A stretch of DNA of 64,000 nt. Source: Desulfurobacterium pacificum. GTDB taxonomy: Bacteria > Aquificota > Aquificia > Desulfurobacteriales > Desulfurobacteriaceae. The notes beneath the pieces were generated by a model, which searched no databases, had not been told where the DNA came from, and saw only the letters and a list, made by a program, of their open reading frames with translations. Every line of letters begins with the position of its first letter. Within the stretch, counting starts at the first letter, position 1. Positions 60,414 to 64,000 of the stretch are shown here, in pieces. A program made the translations under genes and the position numbers. The stretch lies in assembly GCF_900182835.1 (NCBI RefSeq), contig NZ_FXUB01000004.1, positions 62,001-126,000 of the forward strand, in the 5' to 3' direction.

Positions 60414-62285
60414 TCAAAAATCAAATCCGTAGTCATCAGCATCTTCAAAGTTAAAGTCCTCAATTCCCTCATCTATAACAGGTTCCTCTTCCTGAACGAA
60501 AGCCTGCGTTTCCTCTGCCTCCCTTTTCATCTCTTCCTGAACGAAACCTTTCCCCTCAACGTTTTCAAACCTTGCAAATTCCTTTATAAATGCAAGCGGA
60601 ATCGTCCCTGTAGGACCGTTCCTCTGCTTTGCAACTATTATTTCAGCCATTCCCTGCTCTTCCGGGTCGGGATTTTTCTTATAAACTTCCGGTCTATGGA
60701 TAAACATAACAACGTCCGCATCTTGCTCAATGCTGTTATGAACAATCACATCGTTAGCAACAAAGTTATGAACTTCAGGAACTGTCATATCGTAAACCTC
60801 TTCTACTCCAAGCTCTTTTATCTCTACAACTTCATCCCACAAAATACCTGCATCAATGGAAGAACTACAAGGAACAGCTATCTTATCCCCCACTTTGAGT
60901 TCATCTAACCTTACCCATCCAGAAACTTTCAAAAACGGATGGTTGGCACTCGCCTTTATCTCTCTACCTGAACGAGTTTTAAGCAAAAACACCTTCTTCC
61001 TGCCAGATGGAAAAACTCTCGTAACCCTGAACTTTTTAAGCTTTAAATCTGCATCTAAAGCAATAGTATTAAAGCTCTTTCCCACAAGTTCTTTTATGGG
61101 AATTCTTTTTCCCGTATCAGCATCTATGATTAAAGTATCTCCTGTCAAACAACCGCTCTCTCTTAAATCAGAAAGCTGTGGTCTCTTATCAGCTCTGTGT
61201 TCAACCTGTCTTGAAAGCTGAGAAAGAGCTATAACCGGAACATTCAACTCCTTTGCAAGCGCCTTCAAAGACCTTGATATTTCGGAAACTTCCTGCTGTC
61301 TGCTTTCCGTTCTCTTTATTCCCCTCATAAGTTGCAGGTAGTCAACAACAACAAGGTCAAGTCCTTTTTCCGCTTTAAGCCTCCTTGCCTTTGCTCTCAT
61401 TTCCAAAATGGAAATACCCGGCGTATCGTCTATGTAAAGCGGCGCTTCCTTTATCCTGTCGGCAGATTCAAGGAAAGCATCAATCTCGTGAGGTCTCAAG
61501 TATCCCGTTCTTATGTTGTGCAGAGGAATTTTGGAATCCTGAGAGATTAACCTTGTAACTATCTGCTCCTTTGACATCTCCAGAGAGAAAAACGCAACGC
61601 TCCTTCCTTCTTTAACAGCAACGTTATAGGCAATAGAAAGAGCAAACGCCGTTTTACCCATTGAAGGTCTTGCAGCTATGATAACTAAGTCGGACTCGTG
61701 AAGTCCCGAAGTCATTCTATCAAGCTCGTAAAACCCGGTAGGAATACCGGTTACCATTTCCCTTCTGGCAGCAAGTTCTTCAACCTTTTTAACTATTTCA
61801 GGAATAATTTCACCAACGTGAACAAGAGTATTGGTTATCTTTTCTTCAGAAAGAGAAAACACTTTCTTCTCAAGCTGGTCTATCAAAAGGTCAGGGTCGG
61901 GCATTTCCTCTATTTTCTCGTTAACGAACTTTGCAACGTCAAGAATTTTTCTTAAAAGAGCTTTATCCTTTACAACGCTACAGGCAGACTCAAACTTCTC
62001 AAAACTATCAAGGGCAAATTCAATAAGCAAAGAAAGATGCTCCTCCCCTCCTACCTTATCAAGCAGATTTCTCTTAACAAGCTCATCCTTAAACGATATC
62101 TCGTTAAACTTCGCTTCCGTATACCCTTCAGCAACCAAATCTCTTATAAATTTAAAGAAAACCCTGTGTTCCTGACGGAAAAAGTCATCAGGTTTTAAAA
62201 GCTCTATACCCTTAAAAACGAAGGAAGGCTGAACAATCATTGAACCCAAAACAGAATACTCAGCTTCTAAGTCATAAAGCTTCAT
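60414..62285 (-). CDS. dnaB: Replicative DNA helicase, containing a mini-intein
   Basis: Fork helicase with 623 coded residues, of which 139 are intein, leaving a 484-residue helicase. N-terminal domain 1-115, linker, RecA-like motor with Walker A ARPSMGKTAFAL (about 206) and Walker B VVVDYLQLMRG (about 313). The intein (379-517) lies after LRESG and before SIEQDADVVMFIH, the conserved strand-DNA-binding site of DnaB. C-terminal tail is acidic (EDFNFEDADDYGFDF). Trimming must restore RESG-SIEQD. Confidence 0.96.
   Translation of the reverse strand: MKLYDLEAEYSVLGSMIVQPSFVFKGIELLKPDDFFRQEHRVFFKFIRDLVAEGYTEAKFNEISFKDELVKRNLLDKVGGEEHLSLLIEFALDSFEKFESACSVVKDKALLRKILDVAKFVNEKIEEMPDPDLLIDQLEKKVFSLSEEKITNTLVHVGEIIPEIVKKVEELAARREMVTGIPTGFYELDRMTSGLHESDLVIIAARPSMGKTAFALSIAYNVAVKEGRSVAFFSLEMSKEQIVTRLISQDSKIPLHNIRTGYLRPHEIDAFLESADRIKEAPLYIDDTPGISILEMRAKARRLKAEKGLDLVVVDYLQLMRGIKRTESRQQEVSEISRSLKALAKELNVPVIALSQLSRQVEHRADKRPQLSDLRESGCLTGDTLIIDADTGKRIPIKELVGKSFNTIALDADLKLKKFRVTRVFPSGRKKVFLLKTRSGREIKASANHPFLKVSGWVRLDELKVGDKIAVPCSSSIDAGILWDEVVEIKELGVEEVYDMTVPEVHNFVANDVIVHNSIEQDADVVMFIHRPEVYKKNPDPEEQGMAEIIVAKQRNGPTGTIPLAFIKEFARFENVEGKGFVQEEMKREAEETQAFVQEEEPVIDEGIEDFNFEDADDYGFDF
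60735..61151 (-). other. Mini-intein in dnaB (residues 379-517)
   Basis: 139 codons between G378 and S518. Splicing blocks: A, CLTGDTLI; B, the TXXH-like ASANHPFLK; F, EVYDMTVPEVHNFVAND; G, VIVHN followed by Ser as the +1 nucleophile. No homing endonuclease motifs (LAGLIDADG) fit in this length, so it is a mini-intein. Start Cys, penultimate His, end Asn are all present, so splicing should work. Confidence 0.95.
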
Positions 62286-62295
62286 CTTTACCCCT

Positions 62296-63798
62296 TCAGA
62301 TTATCAATCCTTTCTCAGCAAGCTCAACAGCTTTAAAGAGCGCCTTTGCCTTATTGACAGTTTCCTTTGCTTCAAGCTCAGGAACGGAATCAGCAACTAT
62401 TCCAGCACCTGCTTGAACATAAACTTTATTTCTCCTCACAATTGCCGTTCTTATTGCTATGGCTGTATCCATGTTGCCGTCAAAAGAGAAATACCCAACG
62501 GCGCCGGCGTAAACGCCTCTTTCCGAAGGCTCCATCTCATCAATTATCTGCATCGCCCTCACCTTTGGCGCACCCGAAACCGTCCCAGCAGGAAAGCAAC
62601 TCCTCAGAACATCAAAAACCGATTTATCGCTTCTCAACTTACCAACCACGTTGGATACTATATGCATGACGTGAGAATACCTCTCTATAACCATTAAGTC
62701 GGTTACTTTCACCGTTCCTGTTTCAGCCACTCTTCCCACATCGTTCCTTGCAAGGTCAACAAGCATAATATGTTCTGCCCTTTCTTTCTCATCGTTCAAG
62801 AGTTCTTCTTCCAGAGCTTTATCTTCCTCAATAGTTCTTCCTCTCCTCCTCGTTCCGGCAATCGGTCTCGTTTCAATTTTTCCATCTTCAACCCTTACCA
62901 AAACTTCGGGGGAAGCACCTACAACCTGAAAATCCTCGTAATCCAGAAAATACATATAAGGTGAAGGGTTTATATGCCTGAGAGCCCTGTAAAGTGCAAG
63001 TGGCTCGCCGTAAAAGAACTTTTCAAACCTTCTTGAAAGAACCACCTGTATTATGTCTCCTGCCCTTATATACTCTTTAGCCCTCTCCACCGCCTCCATA
63101 AACTCTTCATTGCTAAAGTTAACGTTCCAGTCAGAAGAACCCTCCGTTTCAAACTTCCTACCTGGTTCTTCTGCACTTCCGCACTTCAGACAATCTTCTA
63201 TAGCTTCCATCAAGCTTAAAGCCCTCTTATACTCGCTTGCTATCTCCCTTTTATGAGTCAAAACGTAAGTTATAAGCGTTATCCTGTGCGTAACGTTGTC
63301 AAATACGACAAGCGCCTCAGGTATTGAAAAGACCATATCGTAAAGGTAAGAATCTTCTTTATCTTCTCTTACCCTGACTTTCGGCTCAAAAAATTTCACA
63401 ACATCGTAAGATAGATAACCAAAAAATCCCCCCCACACCTTCGGCAAACCATCAATCTTATACGGCTTGAACTCCCCAAAAACCTCTTCAAGCACCTCCA
63501 AAGGGTCTTCGTCAAACTCTCTCACCTCTATTCTGCCCAAATTGTTAACCTCAACCGTCCTCTCTTTACTTTTAACCGTTACAACCCTGCCAAGACCTAT
63601 TATTGAAAATCTACCCCACTTCTCTCCGCCCTCAACGCTCTCAAGCAGCATGTTTGCTTTCAGTTTTCTTAACTTCAAAAACGCAGAAAGTGGCGTATCA
63701 AGGTCAGCCAAAAAACTCTTTGTAAGCGGAAACAGGTTGTAGCCCTTTTCAGACAGCTTTTTAATATCTTCAAGCTGAAGCATTTTTTCCTCGTCCAA
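62296..63798 (-). CDS. trpE: Anthranilate synthase component I
   Basis: 500 residues. Converts chorismate with ammonia from TrpG to anthranilate. Tryptophan feedback motif LLESVEGG is present (about residue 51), followed later by [25 protein letters not shown], and the catalytic [16 protein letters not shown]. trpG is far away at 47449. Its DNA includes the A-run/C-run word at 63421-63434 (WGGFFGYLS). Divergent from queA. Confidence 0.95.
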   Translation of the reverse strand: MDEEKMLQLEDIKKLSEKGYNLFPLTKSFLADLDTPLSAFLKLRKLKANMLLESVEGGEKWGRFSIIGLGRVVTVKSKERTVEVNNLGRIEVREFDEDPLEVLEEVFGEFKPYKIDGLPKVWGGFFGYLSYDVVKFFEPKVRVREDKEDSYLYDMVFSIPEALVVFDNVTHRITLITYVLTHKREIASEYKRALSLMEAIEDCLKCGSAEEPGRKFETEGSSDWNVNFSNEEFMEAVERAKEYIRAGDIIQVVLSRRFEKFFYGEPLALYRALRHINPSPYMYFLDYEDFQVVGASPEVLVRVEDGKIETRPIAGTRRRGRTIEEDKALEEELLNDEKERAEHIMLVDLARNDVGRVAETGTVKVTDLMVIERYSHVMHIVSNVVGKLRSDKSVFDVLRSCFPAGTVSGAPKVRAMQIIDEMEPSERGVYAGAVGYFSFDGNMDTAIAIRTAIVRRNKVYVQAGAGIVADSVPELEAKETVNKAKALFKAVELAEKGLII

Positions 63799-63859
63799 TG
63801 TTTGTTTTCAGTGGATTTTACCTTAAATTTTCTATCAAAATCAGACAGAGGAGACGGCT

Positions 63860-64000
63860 TTGAAAGTTAGCGATTTTGACTACCACCTGCCCGAAGAACT
63901 CATAGCAAAATTCCCAGCAGAACCAAGAGACTCATCCCGACTTTTAGTGCTGCACAGAGATACTGGCAAGATAGAACACAGAATATTCCGCGACATAGTT
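63860..64000 (+). CDS. queA: tRNA-queuosine: SAM:tRNA ribosyltransferase-isomerase, N-terminal part
   Basis: First 47 codons, cut by the window end. TTG 63860 with GAGGAG upstream. The product [20 protein letters not shown] then [20 protein letters not shown] is the standard QueA start. It transfers the ribosyl moiety of SAM to preQ1 in tRNA. The rest is outside. Confidence 0.93.
   Translation, partial: MKVSDFDYHLPEELIAKFPAEPRDSSRLLVLHRDTGKIEHRIFRDIV

Overview
The window looks like a piece of a thermophilic, Gram-negative, chemolithoautotrophic bacterium of the Aquificota, most likely Desulfurobacteriaceae. This is an inference from gene content and protein style; no marker rRNA is present. 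The clues are a stand-alone CO dehydrogenase (cooS), a futalosine menaquinone gene (mqnC), lpxB, a stand-alone mnmD as in Aquifex, an ATP synthase Fo operon with a pre-sequence on subunit c, a homocysteine-from-sulfide system otherwise best known from methanogens, and dense packing of genes with 4-nt overlaps.

Layout. 1-7.7 kb: the end of argF, then a leftward operon selD-rimO-mntA/hepT-hcyBio-valS-small membrane proteins. 7.7-15 kb: an HD phosphohydrolase facing a leftward operon (rlmD-like, pyrD, a 30-aa membrane peptide, guaA, nadA, a membrane protein, NIL-ferredoxin, DsrE-like). 15-22.4 kb: a chemoreceptor with a PilZ-like partner, mqnC, then a rightward run dnaC-like, nadK, beta-propeller, rapZ, small GTPase. 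22.4-28 kb: a metal-cofactor pair (DUF1847, NifX-like), an IS605-type tnpB element, cooS with an FNR-like operator, ygbA-like and a Crp/Fnr regulator. 28-37 kb: two tRNAs, ppa, rimM-trmD, a ferritin-like protein with an HD-GYP sensor, pheA, hisB, hemL, and atpZ-atpI-atpB-atpE. 37-46 kb: a leftward run including mnmD, a second mntA/hepT-like pair, lon, galU, rlmI, a geranylgeranyl-reductase-family protein and carA. 46-52 kb: a zinc-type binding lipoprotein, trpG, lpxB, a THUMP methyltransferase, cysS and a 48-aa membrane protein. 52-56 kb: a very long multihaem cytochrome gene interrupted by one in-frame TGA. 56-64 kb: ruvB with three unrecognised upstream genes, pgeF, dprA, dnaB with a mini-intein, trpE and the start of queA.

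The most interesting signal is selenium. selD has an in-frame TGA at its catalytic position, followed by a hairpin. The octahaem cytochrome has an in-frame TGA at residue 129, also followed by a hairpin. In both genes the hairpin's core stem begins 13 nt from the U of the TGA. I read the cytochrome as one selenoprotein of about 1,498 residues: an N-terminal signal peptide, eight CXXCH motifs, a Sec residue between haem motifs 1 and 2, and a GGGGGCS-membrane-RRRKKK C-terminal sorting signal. Other notable points are two MntA/HepT-like pairs, one with a broken HepT motif (RX4RXY), an FNR-type operator between cooS and the displaced promoter of the NifX-like gene, a recurring A-run/T/C-run DNA word found in different reading frames, and several small membrane ORFs.
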